64,000 nt of DNA from an uncultured Faecalibacterium sp. (GCA_934539245.1 CAKTCK010000005.1:10102-74101), one strand, 5' to 3'; positions 42,829-51,871 are shown, numbered from the stretch's first letter. The notes: generated by a model not told the origin, from the letters alone. Made by a program: numbers and translations.

Positions 42829-43290
42829 TCAGCCATTTTTCTTGGCGTTCTGGCGCAGGCTGGCGCGGATATTTTTGACCTGTGCGGCGTTTTCCACCAT
42901 GGTATCCTCGGTGGTGCGCAGCATATTCTCGCAGTAGTCGGTCACAGTCTGGCGCAGGGTGCGCGCCTCGGTCTGGGCTGCGGAGGTGATCTCAGAAGCG
43001 CGCTGCTGGGCAGCCTTGACGATCTCGGCATCGCTGACCAGAATGCGGGCGCGCTCCTCGGCCTTTTTCACAATGGCCTGTGCCTGTGCGTTGGCGCTGT
43101 CCACGATCTGCGCCCGGTCGTTCACGATCTGCTGTGCCTGCCGCAGCTCGCCGGGCAGAGCTGCCCGCACCTCGTCCAGATAATCCCGGATCTGCTCCAC
43201 ATCCACGATGCGCTTGCCGCCGGAAAGGGGCACGTTTGCGCTCTCTTCCAGTGCATCCTCAATGGTATCCAAAAGCTCGTTCACGTTCAT
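42829..43290 (-). CDS. coiled-coil protein, unknown
   Basis: 153 residues, almost entirely helical, with heptad-rich Ala/Glu/Gln segments from about 45 to 120 (AQAQAIVKKAEERARILVSD) and a short N-terminal domain (VNELLDTIEDALEES). It resembles DivIVA-adjacent or ATPase-subunit-like coiled coils often seen next to rsmD in Clostridia. It overlaps the rsmD stop by 4 bases, so it is co-translated. No enzyme motif is visible. Confidence 0.75.
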   Translation of the reverse strand: MNVNELLDTIEDALEESANVPLSGGKRIVDVEQIRDYLDEVRAALPGELRQAQQIVNDRAQIVDSANAQAQAIVKKAEERARILVSDAEIVKAAQQRASEITSAAQTEARTLRQTVTDYCENMLRTTEDTMVENAAQVKNIRASLRQNAKKNG

Positions 43291-43862
43291 AAGGCTTCTC
43301 CCTCCTGCTCAGCGGCGGGCTGCATGGGCTTTGTGTACTTCCACAGCAGCACCTTGCCGTATTTATACTGTTTTTGCAGGGTCAGACTGCCCGCCTGCGC
43401 GGGCAGCACGATGCCTGTTTCGCTCTCGCACAGCACGATGCCGCCGGGGGCAACGCACTTTTCCACGGCAGGCAGAATCTTTTCCAGCGTGCCGCCGCGG
43501 AAGGGCGGGTCCAGCAGCACCAGATCGAACTGCTCCCGGCAGGCCGATAAGAACCGCGCAGCCTCGCCGATATTCACCCGGCTGCGGTCAAACACGCCGC
43601 AGGCCTTGCAGTTGCGCATCACGATGCTTACCGCCTCCCGGCTCTCGTCCAGAAAGACGCACCGAGCCGCACCCCGGCTCAGCGCCTCGATGCCCAGCTG
43701 GCCGCTGCCGGCATACAGATCCAGCACCCGGGCCCCGGGCAGGTCAAACTGTACGATGCTGAACATCGCCTCCTTCACCTGCGAGAGGGTGGGGCGGGTC
43801 ACATCGGTGCCGGGCAGTGCTTCCAGCCTGCGGCCCCGGGCTTCTCCTGCGATCACGCGCAT
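43287..43862 (-). CDS. rsmD: 16S rRNA m2G966 methyltransferase RsmD
   Basis: 191 residues. It has the family opening MRVIAGEARGRRLEAL, TRPTLSQVKEAMFSIV, S-adenosylmethionine loop VLDLYAGSGQLGIEALSRGA and catalytic LLDPPF. It methylates G966 of 16S rRNA. It has a consensus promoter (TTGACA, 17, GATAAT at 43956-43928) shared back-to-back with the flavin reductase gene. Confidence 0.94.
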   Translation of the reverse strand: MRVIAGEARGRRLEALPGTDVTRPTLSQVKEAMFSIVQFDLPGARVLDLYAGSGQLGIEALSRGAARCVFLDESREAVSIVMRNCKACGVFDRSRVNIGEAARFLSACREQFDLVLLDPPFRGGTLEKILPAVEKCVAPGGIVLCESETGIVLPAQAGSLTLQKQYKYGKVLLWKYTKPMQPAAEQEGEAL

Positions 43863-43927
43863 GACGGTACCTCCTTGCCGTAGCTGCCGCCCCCGCGGCA
43901 GCCGGTTTGAACTCTTTCGTATCCTTT

Positions 43928-43956
43928 ATTATCTCCCAACTGCATAGCATTGTCAA
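43928..43956 (-). promoter_or_regulatory. promoter of rsmD operon
   Basis: Minus-strand TTGACA (43956-43951), 17 bases, GATAAT (43933-43928). Confidence 0.75.
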
Positions 43957-43965
43957 GAGCCCGCA

Positions 43966-43994
43966 TTGCGCTGCGGGCGGCTTTGTGCTACAAT
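43966..43994 (+). promoter_or_regulatory. promoter of the flavin reductase gene
   Basis: TTGCGC (43966-43971), 17 bases, TACAAT (43989-43994), about 57 bases before the ATG at 44051. Confidence 0.65.
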
Positions 43995-44050
43995 CATAGT
44001 AGCAATATTGCGCATTTTACGGCGCATTTCAGCAAAGGAGAGTATATAGC

Positions 44051-44671
44051 ATGAAAGTTCTGCTCATCAACGGCAGCCCCCACGAGAAGGGCTGCACCTA
44101 CACCGCCCTTTCCCTCATCGCCGGGGAGCTGAAGGCACAGGGCATCGAAACCGAGATCCTGCACGTCGGCGGCCAGCCCGTGGGCGGCTGCATCGGCTGC
44201 GGCGGCTGCCGCAGTGGCAACGGGTGCGTGTTCGGCGGCGTGGTCAACGAGGCCATCGAGAAGGCAAAGACCGCCGATGCCTTTGTATTCGGCAGCCCGG
44301 TGCACTACGCCTCCGCCGCAGGCAACATGGCCAGCTTTATGGACCGTCTGGCCTACGCGGGCGGCAAGTATCTGGCCTACAAGCCCGCCGCCGTCTGCTG
44401 CTCTGCCCGCCGCGCCGGCACCACCTCCACCCTTGACCAGCTGGTCAAGTACCCCCAGTTCTTCCACATGCCGCTGGTCAACGGCTCCTACTGGGCGATG
44501 GTGCACGGCTCCAACCCCGAGCAGGTACTGCAGGACGCCGAAGGCTGCGCCGTGATGCAAGAGTTGGGCCGTAACATGGCATGGCTGCTGCACTGCATCG
44601 AGGCCGGTAAGGCTGCAGGAATCGACCACCCGCAGAACCCGCCCCGCCCCATGACTAGCTTTATCCGCTGA
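44051..44671 (+). CDS. NADPH-dependent FMN reductase / flavodoxin-fold oxidoreductase
   Basis: 206 residues. LLINGSPHEKGCTYTAL is the phosphate-binding loop of the flavodoxin-like reductases. CIGCGGCRSGNGC is a cysteine-rich insert typical of the iron-sulfur-flavoprotein-like subgroup. FGSPVHYASAAGNMASFMDR binds the isoalloxazine ring. It is a cytosolic monocistronic gene. The physiological acceptor is unknown. Confidence 0.88.
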   Translation: MKVLLINGSPHEKGCTYTALSLIAGELKAQGIETEILHVGGQPVGGCIGCGGCRSGNGCVFGGVVNEAIEKAKTADAFVFGSPVHYASAAGNMASFMDRLAYAGGKYLAYKPAAVCCSARRAGTTSTLDQLVKYPQFFHMPLVNGSYWAMVHGSNPEQVLQDAEGCAVMQELGRNMAWLLHCIEAGKAAGIDHPQNPPRPMTSFIR

Positions 44672-44687
44672 GGGAAAAATAAATTTT

Positions 44688-44722
44688 GGAGCACCGGAAC
44701 GCCACTGGCGTTCCGGTGCTCC
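44688..44722 (+). terminator. terminator after flavin reductase
   Basis: Stem GGAGCACCGGAACGCCA / TGGCGTTCCGGTGCTCC (17 complementary bases), followed by ATTTCT. Confidence 0.8.
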
Positions 44723-44904
44723 ATTTCTATGGGCAGTTTTGTACAATTTTTCCAAGCATTTCTTGGGCAACCTGTCAGCGGCGGCTTTCGCAGCGCAGCA
44801 AAATTTCCGCTTATCCGGCATAAAAGGGGCGCGAATGCTTTTTTCGTTCATAACTTTGTGATACCATACCTCTATAAGCTTATCACTCAGACGGAGATCC
44901 TGCT

Positions 44905-47304
44905 ATGGAACACTACGATTGGAACGAGGGCTGGCTGTTCGCCCCCACCTTTGACCCGGCGCTGGTGCGCCCGGAGTGCCCGGAGCTTTCCCTTACCCCG
45001 GTGCGGCTGCCGCACACAGTCAAGCCGCTGTCCTATAACTATTGCAGCGAAAACGACTACCAGCGCCTGTGCGGCTACCGGCGGGAATTTTTTGCGCCCA
45101 AGGAGTGGCTGGGCCGCACCGTGCTGCTTACCTTCGGGGCAGTGGCGCACGACGCCACCGTGTTCTGCAACGGGCGGCGGGTGTTCCACCATGGCTGCGG
45201 CTACACCGCCTTTACGGTGGATTTGACCGGCGCGCTGCGTCTGGGGCAGAAGAACGTGGTGGCTGTACGCTGCGACAGCCGGGAGGATCTGAACATCCCG
45301 CCCTTCGGCGGGCAGCTGGATGCACTGACCTACGGCGGCATCTACCGCGCCGTCAGTCTGGATATCAAGGAGCCCGCCTACCTGCGGGACGTGTTCATTG
45401 AGGCAAAGGCGGAGGGCGATTTCCGCATCTACACCGCCACCGTGGGTGAGACGGTCGGCTGCACCCTGCAGGCCGAGATCCGCAGCCCCGCCGGGAGCCG
45501 GGCAGTATACAGCGGCGAGCTTTCCCTGCCCATCACCGGCACGCTGAACAATGTGCACCCGTGGAGTCTGGAGCACCCCACTCTGTACATCCTGACCGTG
45601 CGGCTCATCCGCCCCGGCACCGGCGGTCTGCCCGACCGGGTGCTGGACGAAAAGACCGTGCGGTTCGGCTTCCGCACCGTGCAGTTCGTGGCGGGCGGGC
45701 TGTACCTGAACGGCCAGCGGGTGGAGCTGCGCGGTCTTGACCGGCACCAGAGTTACCCCTATCAGGGCTACGCCATGCCGGACAGCATCCAGCGGCTGGA
45801 CGCCCAGCTGTTGAAAAAGGAGCTGGGCTGCAACGCCGTGCGCACCTGCTATGCGCCCCCCAGCCCGGCGTTTCTGGACGCCTGCGACGAGCTGGGTCTG
45901 CTGGTATTCCCCGAGATGCCCGGCTGGCAGCACATCGGCGATGAGGTGTGGCAGGCACAGGCGCTGCAGAACTGCCGGGAGATGGTGTGCCAGTACCGCA
46001 GCCACCCCAGCGTGTTTTTGTGGGGTGCCCGCATCAGCGGCAGCCCCGACAACGAAGCCTTTTATAAGCGCACCAACGAGGCCATCCACCGGCTGGACCC
46101 CACCCGCCCCACGGCGGGCAGCCGCAGCACCCGCAAGAGCCAGCTGCTGGAGGACGTGTACGCCTACAACGATTATTCCTACGCCGGGCGCGGCGCGGGC
46201 TGCGAGAACCGCGCCGCCGTGACCCCCGACACCCGCAAGGGCTACCTTATCAGCGAGTTCGGCGGGCAGAACTTCCCCGCCAAGCCCTTTGACGATGAGC
46301 CCCATCGTCTGGTGCAGGCGCTGCACCACGCCGCCGTGCTGAACGACAGCATCGCCCAGCCGGGCGTAGCGGGCAGCTTTGGCTGGTGCATGACCGACTA
46401 CAACACCCACCGGGAGTTCGGCAGCGGCGACCGCATCTGCTACCATGGCGTGATGGACCTGTTCCGCAACCCGAAGCTTTCTGCTGCCGTTTATGCCAGC
46501 CAGAAAACGCCCCGTGCCCCCTCCGACATCGTGCTGGAGGTCTCCTCTGCCATGACGCTGGGTGACCTGCCCGGCGGCGCAGCTGCCGCCTGTTGGGTGT
46601 TCACCAACGCCGAGAGCGTGCGGCTGTACCGCGGCAACGACTTTGTTGCCGAGTTTACCCCTGACCGCCGGGGACGCTTTGCCGCCCTGCCCCACCCGCC
46701 CATCGAGATCAACGATTTTGTGGGTTCGCTGCTGGAAAAGTACGAGGGCATGGATCACGCCACCGCCGGGCAGGCTGCCGCCATCCTCAACGAGCTGCGG
46801 CGGGACGCCATGGCGCTTTCGCCCCTGTCCAAGGCGCGGATGCTCTCGCTGCGGCTGAGCTGGAACGAGCTGCTGCGGATGTACTACAAGTACATCGGTG
46901 TGCTGGGCAGTTCCGCGCCGGTGTACCGGTTCGAGGCTGTGTGGCATGGCCGTGCCGTGCGCACCGTGGTGCGGGAGCCGGTGCAGAGCGTCCGGCTGGA
47001 ATGCACCGTGCATAACCCCCTGCTGACCGACGGCCCCACATGGGACTGTGCCGCCGTCAGCCTGCGCGCCATCGACCAGAACGGCAATCTGCTGCCCTAC
47101 TGCGGCGAGGCCGTCTGCCTGTCCGTGGAAGGGCCGCTGAAAATTTTAGGTCCCTGCGTAGTGCCCCTGCGGGGCGGCATGGCGGGCACCTACCTTGCCA
47201 CCACCGGCGAGGCCGGACGCGCCGTGCTGCACTGCCGCATGGAGGGCGCACTGGACACCGAAGCGGTACTCACCGTGCGCTGCCGGGAGGAGCAAAACGT
47301 TTAA
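44905..47304 (+). CDS. glycoside hydrolase family 2 protein (beta-galactosidase-like), altered acid/base motif
   Basis: 799 residues: N-terminal jelly-roll (about 1-155), Ig-like domain (160-260), TIM barrel (260-550) and a C-terminal region to 799. The GH2 landmarks are NAVRTCYAPPSPAFLDACDELGLLVFPEMPGW, the putative nucleophile Glu in ISEFGGQNFPAK, and CYHGVMDLFRNPK. The acid/base segment that normally carries Asn-Glu reads GARISGSPDNEAFY, with Ser-Gly in that place and an Asn-Glu pair four residues later. There is no signal peptide, so it is cytosolic. It could act on imported oligosaccharides, or be weakly active. Confidence 0.85.
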   Translation: MEHYDWNEGWLFAPTFDPALVRPECPELSLTPVRLPHTVKPLSYNYCSENDYQRLCGYRREFFAPKEWLGRTVLLTFGAVAHDATVFCNGRRVFHHGCGYTAFTVDLTGALRLGQKNVVAVRCDSREDLNIPPFGGQLDALTYGGIYRAVSLDIKEPAYLRDVFIEAKAEGDFRIYTATVGETVGCTLQAEIRSPAGSRAVYSGELSLPITGTLNNVHPWSLEHPTLYILTVRLIRPGTGGLPDRVLDEKTVRFGFRTVQFVAGGLYLNGQRVELRGLDRHQSYPYQGYAMPDSIQRLDAQLLKKELGCNAVRTCYAPPSPAFLDACDELGLLVFPEMPGWQHIGDEVWQAQALQNCREMVCQYRSHPSVFLWGARISGSPDNEAFYKRTNEAIHRLDPTRPTAGSRSTRKSQLLEDVYAYNDYSYAGRGAGCENRAAVTPDTRKGYLISEFGGQNFPAKPFDDEPHRLVQALHHAAVLNDSIAQPGVAGSFGWCMTDYNTHREFGSGDRICYHGVMDLFRNPKLSAAVYASQKTPRAPSDIVLEVSSAMTLGDLPGGAAAACWVFTNAESVRLYRGNDFVAEFTPDRRGRFAALPHPPIEINDFVGSLLEKYEGMDHATAGQAAAILNELRRDAMALSPLSKARMLSLRLSWNELLRMYYKYIGVLGSSAPVYRFEAVWHGRAVRTVVREPVQSVRLECTVHNPLLTDGPTWDCAAVSLRAIDQNGNLLPYCGEAVCLSVEGPLKILGPCVVPLRGGMAGTYLATTGEAGRAVLHCRMEGALDTEAVLTVRCREEQNV

Positions 47305-47450
47305 TTTTCGTCCTTTCATGATAGATTTGCAGTCTGTTCAAAATTTTATCATGGTTGGCTGATATTCTAGAGGTACAAAGTATTCCGCAGGGCGGCGCTG
47401 CTGCCCTGCGTTTCCGTGTGTAAAGCCCCAGAGAAAAGGATGCGAGACCT

Positions 47451-47846
47451 ATGAGAGAAAAATTCCGTCAATTCATGATCGGACGCTACGGCACCGATGG
47501 CCTGAACCAGTTTCTGAGCATGAGTTCCATCGTGATGCTGCTGGTGTCGCTGCTTACCCGCGTTTCCCTGTTCACCTGGCTGGGCGCGGCACTGCTGATT
47601 TTGTGCTACTACCGCAGCCTGAGCCGCAACATCTCCAAGCGCACCGAGGAGAACTACCGCTATTACAGCCTGAAGGATCGGTTCAATAACAAGTTCCGCA
47701 GCCTGAAGGAGCAGTGGGCCAACCGCAAGCTGTACCACTACTACCGCTGCCCCCAGTGCCGCCAGAAGCTGCGGGTGCCCCGGGGACGCGGCCGCATCCA
47801 GATCTCCTGCCCGCGCTGCGGCACCCAGTTCATCAAAAAGAGCTGA
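47451..47846 (+). CDS. membrane protein with C-terminal zinc ribbon
   Basis: 131 residues. Two hydrophobic stretches near 25-55 (SIVMLLVSLLTRVSLFTWLGAALLIL in pieces) form one or two membrane helices. A basic linker follows, then a zinc ribbon with CPQCRQKL and CPRCGTQF. Function is unknown. It lies 7 bases before the DUF5685 gene, so the two are probably co-transcribed. Confidence 0.8.
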   Translation: MREKFRQFMIGRYGTDGLNQFLSMSSIVMLLVSLLTRVSLFTWLGAALLILCYYRSLSRNISKRTEENYRYYSLKDRFNNKFRSLKEQWANRKLYHYYRCPQCRQKLRVPRGRGRIQISCPRCGTQFIKKS

Positions 47847-47852
47847 GCCGCC

Positions 47853-48698
47853 ATGTTCGGATATGTGATCCCGGATCGGGCCAGCCTCAGCACCGAAGCG
47901 CAGAGCCGCTACCGCTCGGCCTACTGCGGGCTGTGCCGCCGCATCGATGCTCTGCACGGGCTGCGGGGACGGTTCAGCCTGAGCTATGACCTGACCTTTT
48001 TAAACATTCTGCTGTGCAGCCTGTACGAGGGCGAGACCCCCGCAGACAGCGGCATCAGCCTCTGCCCCGTCCACCCGATACGAGGTGTACTTTGGCGCAG
48101 CGCCGACCCCACCGACTACTGCGCCGACCTGAGCGTGGCGCTGCACTACTATAATGCGCAGGACAAATGGCAGGACGACCGCAATGTGCTGGCGCTGGGG
48201 TACAGCGCCCTGCTGGACAACAGCACCGCCGAAGCCGCCCTGCGCTGGCCGCGCCAGTGCAATGCGATCCGCTCGTGTCTCGCCAAGCTTGCCGAATACG
48301 AAGCCGCCGGCAGCACTGACCTTGACGCAGTGTCCGGCTGCTTCGGCACCCTGATGGCAGAGCTGTTCGACTACCGGCAGGACCGCTGGGCACCGGAGCT
48401 GCGCAGCATCGGCTTCCATCTGGGCAAGTTCATCTACCTGCTGGACGCCTACGATGACCTGCCCCGCGACAAACGCCGGGGCGCATACAACCCCCTGCGG
48501 GAGCTGAGTACCCACCCGGACTACGAGGAAGAGATGCTGGACATCTTTGAGCTGCTGCTGGCACGCTGTGCGCAGAACTTTGAGCGTCTGCCCTGCGTGG
48601 AGGACGCAGACCTGCTGCGCAACATCCTGTATTCCGGCGTGTGGCTGAAATACAACTGCAAAAACGCAAAACGCACCGGAAAACCCGATGCGTCTTGA
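47853..48698 (+). CDS. DUF5685-family protein
   Basis: 281 residues, all-helical. The N-terminus RYRSAYCGLCRRIDALHG and the later FIYLLDAYDDLPRDKRRGAYNPL are the marks I associate with the DUF5685 family, common in Clostridia. The Asp-rich DAYDD...D segment recalls helical prenyltransferase-type metal sites, but this is only a resemblance. It overlaps no neighbour and follows the zinc-ribbon membrane gene closely, ahead of the DnaJ-domain gene. Confidence 0.75.
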   Translation: MFGYVIPDRASLSTEAQSRYRSAYCGLCRRIDALHGLRGRFSLSYDLTFLNILLCSLYEGETPADSGISLCPVHPIRGVLWRSADPTDYCADLSVALHYYNAQDKWQDDRNVLALGYSALLDNSTAEAALRWPRQCNAIRSCLAKLAEYEAAGSTDLDAVSGCFGTLMAELFDYRQDRWAPELRSIGFHLGKFIYLLDAYDDLPRDKRRGAYNPLRELSTHPDYEEEMLDIFELLLARCAQNFERLPCVEDADLLRNILYSGVWLKYNCKNAKRTGKPDAS

Positions 48699-48732
48699 TT
48701 TTGTACCGATGTTCCGGTAAAATAAAACGGAT

Positions 48733-48764
48733 ATGGTACAGCGGTGCTGTACCATCAGTATAAT
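48733..48764 (+). promoter_or_regulatory. palindrome plus -10 upstream of DnaJ-domain gene
   Basis: Perfect 10-base inverted repeat ATGGTACAGC / GCTGTACCAT around a 3-base centre, followed four bases later by TATAAT (48759-48764). It occupies the -35 position, as expected for an operator or activator site. It is unrelated to the CIRCE heat-shock element. Confidence 0.5.
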
Positions 48765-48785
48765 GAGTGAGGAAGTATACCGAGC

Positions 48786-49538
48786 ATGAGAGATCCCTAT
48801 GAGGTGCTGGGCGTTCAGCGCGGCGCAAGCGACGACGAGATCAAAAAAGCATACCGCGCCAAGTGCAAGCGCTGGCACCCGGATTTGAACCCCAACGACC
48901 CCACGGCGGAGGAGCACTTCAAGGAAGTGCAGGCCGCCTACGATGCCATTACCAAGGGCGATACCGGCCCCCAAATGGGCGGCAACCCCTACGGCGGCTA
49001 CCAGCAGCAAAGCTACAACCGGCAGAGCTATGGGCAGCAGGGCTACGGCCAGCAGAACTACGGCTACACCGGTTTTGACGGCTTTGACGGGTTTGAGGGC
49101 TTCGACCCCTTTGGCTTCGGCTTTGGCTTTGGCGGCTACCAGCAGGCCGGGCCCAGCGCCTCCGGCACCGACACCCCGGAAATGCAGGCCGCCCGCAACT
49201 TTGTGGCCAGCGGCCGCTACGCCGAAGCGCGCCGGGTGCTGGACGGCATGACTGGGCGCAATGCGCGGTGGTACTACCTCTCCTCGCTGGCCAATCAGGG
49301 CCTTGGCAAAAGCGTGGACGCCTTACAGGACGCCCGCCGCGCCGTGCAGCTGGACCCCAACAACACCGAGTACCAGATGCACCTGCGCCGGATGCAGAAC
49401 CCCGGCCAGACCTACCGCACCCAGACCACCTACGCCCAGCCCGGCGGGTTCGGGCGCTGGTGCTGGAGCATGATTTTGCTGAACCTGCTGTGCAACTGCT
49501 GCTGCGGCGGCTGGGGCTTCCGTGGGTTCAGGATGTGA
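48786..49538 (+). CDS. DnaJ-domain protein with Gly/Gln-rich linker and C-terminal hydrophobic tail
   Basis: 250 residues. J-domain at 1-60 with HPD at 31-33 (KRWHPDLNPNDP). Residues 65-115 are Gly/Tyr/Gln-rich repeats (QQSYNRQSYGQQGYGQQNYG), then a Phe/Gly-rich segment, and a TPR-like pair at about 133-200 (ARRVLDGMTGRNARWYYLSS). A terminal Cys/Trp-rich hydrophobic stretch (MILLNLLCNCCCGG) may anchor it in the membrane. J-proteins stimulate DnaK; this one lacks the zinc domain of DnaJ, so it is a specialised co-chaperone. Confidence 0.85.
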   Translation: MRDPYEVLGVQRGASDDEIKKAYRAKCKRWHPDLNPNDPTAEEHFKEVQAAYDAITKGDTGPQMGGNPYGGYQQQSYNRQSYGQQGYGQQNYGYTGFDGFDGFEGFDPFGFGFGFGGYQQAGPSASGTDTPEMQAARNFVASGRYAEARRVLDGMTGRNARWYYLSSLANQGLGKSVDALQDARRAVQLDPNNTEYQMHLRRMQNPGQTYRTQTTYAQPGGFGRWCWSMILLNLLCNCCCGGWGFRGFRM

Positions 49539-49552
49539 TATGATTTTATACC

Positions 49553-49591
49553 AAAAAAGGCTGCTGCACGCACGGTGCAGCAGCCTTTTTT
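49553..49591. terminator. bidirectional terminator
   Basis: Stem AAAAAAGGCTGCTGCAC / GTGCAGCAGCCTTTTTT between convergent genes, with A/T runs on both sides. Confidence 0.9.
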
Positions 49592-49617
49592 CTGCTTACA
49601 AATGTAAGGGGATGCTC

Positions 49618-50097
49618 TTACTTCTGGGGAGCCTCGAAAGCAATGGCAGTAGCACCGGCAGCGGCGTCCACGCTCTTCAGAGAGATGGGAGCCACCTCGT
49701 AGTGCAGGGTGTCAAAGCTCTGGGTATTGCCGTCCTCGGTGGTGAACTCCAGAACGTAGACAACGTCGCCCTGCTTGTCAGCCTCGACGTCGCGGGTGAT
49801 GACGATGCTCTCGCCGTCAGCCAGACCCTCGCCTGCCAGGTTCTCGCCCTTGTCCTCAGAGCCTGCATCGTACAGGTACAGCTCGGTCACCTTGCTGCCG
49901 GTGGTGTTGTACACAGTGTACTCGGCAGAAGTTGCCTCGGCCTCAGAGGAAGCGGCCTCGGAGGAAGCAGCCTCGGAAGAGGCAGCAGCAGAGGATGCGG
50001 TGGAGGATGCAGCGGTAGAGGCAGAGCCGCCGCAGGCGGTCATGCCGACAGCCAGTGCCAGAGCAGCAGCGGCAATTGCAACAGTCTTGAGCTTCAT
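49618..50097 (-). CDS. putative secreted lipoprotein
   Basis: 159 residues from ATG at 50097 with AAAGGAG upstream. A signal peptide (KLKTVAIAAAALALAVGM) runs into lipobox-type TACGG, with Cys22 as the lipid anchor. A Ser/Ala/Glu-rich spacer with repeated SSEAA follows, then a small beta-rich domain (EYTVYNTTGSKVTELYLYD). It is probably exposed on the outer face of the membrane. No binding-protein motif is clear, so the ligand is unknown. It is monocistronic. Confidence 0.8.
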   Translation of the reverse strand: MKLKTVAIAAAALALAVGMTACGGSASTAASSTASSAAASSEAASSEAASSEAEATSAEYTVYNTTGSKVTELYLYDAGSEDKGENLAGEGLADGESIVITRDVEADKQGDVVYVLEFTTEDGNTQSFDTLHYEVAPISLKSVDAAAGATAIAFEAPQK

Positions 50098-50447
50098 AGG
50101 GATTATCTCCTTTTTCTTCTTTTTTCTGGTTTCAGGCCTCCGGCAGCATACCAACTGCCTTGGTTGGTCCGATGTTCTTCCATTATACGCACGTTGACGA
50201 AAAAAGCAAGCTTTTTTCGTCAAAAATCAACGATGAAGCAAGAACTGTTACTATTTTGACATGAATTTGGCACATTTTAGGAAACGCAAACTTGAAGCAA
50301 ATCGTTGACGCCCCTTCTGCTCTGCCCCGTGTGCTTGCCGGGGAGCGGACGAAACAATTTTTATTTCCCCCTTGACAGCTGCCCACCGCTATTGTATACT
50401 GTGCATTGTGAACAACGTTCATGTTGGGAGGTGAGCGTACGAATCCA
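50098..50447. other. divergent promoter region, lipoprotein and TetR genes
   Basis: Minus-strand promoter for the lipoprotein: TTGCTT complement at 50204-50209, 16 bases, TATAAT complement at 50182-50187. Plus-strand promoter for TetR: TTGACA 50372-50377, 17 bases, TATACT 50395-50400. A palindrome (TGAAC, AAC, GTTCA) lies at 50409-50421. Nothing else is recognised between them. Confidence 0.65.
50409..50421. promoter_or_regulatory. candidate TetR operator
   Basis: TGAAC / GTTCA arms with a 3-base centre, placed at the expected transcription start of the TetR gene, a usual autorepressor site. Confidence 0.45.
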
Positions 50448-50996
50448 ATGGCAACGTCCAAAGCGGACATCCTGAAGACCAGCCGGGAACTGATCCAGCA
50501 AAACGGCTGGGCAGCGGTCAACATCCGTGCCGTCGCGGCCGCCTGCGGGGTCTCCGTGGGCTGCATCTACAACTACTTCGGCTCCAAGACCGAGCTGGTA
50601 AGCGCAGCCGTGGAAAGCATCTGGAACGACATCTTCCACCACCCGGAGGATGAAACCGTGTTTCAGGACACCCTGTCCTGCATCCGGTGGATGTACCGGC
50701 AGATGGAATACGGCTGCCAGCAGTATCCCGGCTTCTTCACCCACCATGCGCTGGGCTTTGTGCGACAGGACACTGCCGGCGGCAAGCAGCAGATGCGGCA
50801 GACATGGCAGCACATTCTGGATGCTTTGTGCAACGTGCTGCGCCACGATGCCAAAGTCCGTCCTGACGCCTTTACCGAGCAGTTCACCCCGGAGCAGTTT
50901 GCGGGCATCCTGTTCTCCCTGATGCTGTCTGCGGTGGTGCAGCAGAGTTTCGACCCCTCTGCGGTGCTGGAGATCGTGCGCAGAACCATTTATTAA
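50448..50996 (+). CDS. TetR-family transcriptional regulator
   Basis: 182 residues from ATG at 50448; an ATG at 50421 in the same frame lies at the end of the operator palindrome and is less likely. Helix-turn-helix: AVNIRAVAAACGVSVGCIYNYFGSKTELV. The C-terminal ligand-binding region contains a TetR_C-type segment (FTHHALGFVRQDT). No target operon is clear; the membrane protein at 51197 follows downstream on the same strand. Confidence 0.85.
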   Translation: MATSKADILKTSRELIQQNGWAAVNIRAVAAACGVSVGCIYNYFGSKTELVSAAVESIWNDIFHHPEDETVFQDTLSCIRWMYRQMEYGCQQYPGFFTHHALGFVRQDTAGGKQQMRQTWQHILDALCNVLRHDAKVRPDAFTEQFTPEQFAGILFSLMLSAVVQQSFDPSAVLEIVRRTIY

Positions 50997-51196
50997 GCAA
51001 AAAACATCCCACAGTCCTTGTGGGAGTTTTTTAAACCCGAATATGAACACTGTTCAATTTGGTTTCTGTGCCCCGCAGACCATACTACTGCAAGCCCTTT
51101 TCCCTACGATGCCTCCGGTACGGCTCTGCCGCGCCGGTTCTCTATAAAATCAAAAAACAAAACCTGCGATCAAAAACAAACAAAGGAGACAAACGT

Positions 51197-51871
51197 ATGA
51201 GAGCTATTATTGAGACCGTTTTCGACATCTTCTATCTGGTCACCGTGCTCACGGTGGGTATCCGCATGATCCGCGGCAGCAAGGCCGGCACCCAGTTCCG
51301 CCTGTTCGGCCTGATGGCCGTGGTGCTGGGCGCGGGCGACTCCTTCCATCTGGTGCCCCGCGCACTGGCGCTGTGCACCACCGGTCTGGAAAGCTACGCT
51401 GTGCCGCTGGGTCTGGGCAAGTGGATCACCTCTGTGACCATGACCGTGTTCTATGTGCTGCTGTACTACGTCTGGCGCAAGAGCTACCAGATCGAGGGGC
51501 AGAAGAACGTGACCGCCGCGGTGTACGCCCTGTCCGCTGTGCGCATCGTGCTGTGCATGATGCCGCAGAACCAATGGCTCACCAACCACACCCCGCTGGC
51601 ATGGGGCATCCTGCGCAATGTGCCCTTTGCCCTGCTGGGTCTGCTGATAATCGTGCTGTTCTACCGCAGCGCCAAGCAGAACAATGATAAGGCTTTCCGC
51701 TGGATGTGGCTGACCATCGTGCTGAGCTTCGGCTTCTATCTCCCCGTGGTGCTGTGGGCAGACGTCAACCCCCTGATCGGTATGCTGATGATCCCCAAGA
51801 CCTGCGCCTACGTCTGGACCGTACTCATCGGCTACAACGCCATGAAGGCCGAAACTGGCAAGCAGAACTGA
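51197..51871 (+). CDS. multi-pass membrane protein, unknown
   Basis: 224 residues from ATG at 51197 with AAAGGAG upstream. Six to seven predicted membrane helices, for example IFYLVTVLTVGIRMI, TMTVFYVLLYYVW and NVPFALLGLLIIVLFY. Polar residues within helices (GAGDSFHLVPR) suggest a binding pocket. I do not recognise the family. It lies 200 bases after the TetR gene and may be its target. Confidence 0.75.
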   Translation: MRAIIETVFDIFYLVTVLTVGIRMIRGSKAGTQFRLFGLMAVVLGAGDSFHLVPRALALCTTGLESYAVPLGLGKWITSVTMTVFYVLLYYVWRKSYQIEGQKNVTAAVYALSAVRIVLCMMPQNQWLTNHTPLAWGILRNVPFALLGLLIIVLFYRSAKQNNDKAFRWMWLTIVLSFGFYLPVVLWADVNPLIGMLMIPKTCAYVWTVLIGYNAMKAETGKQN

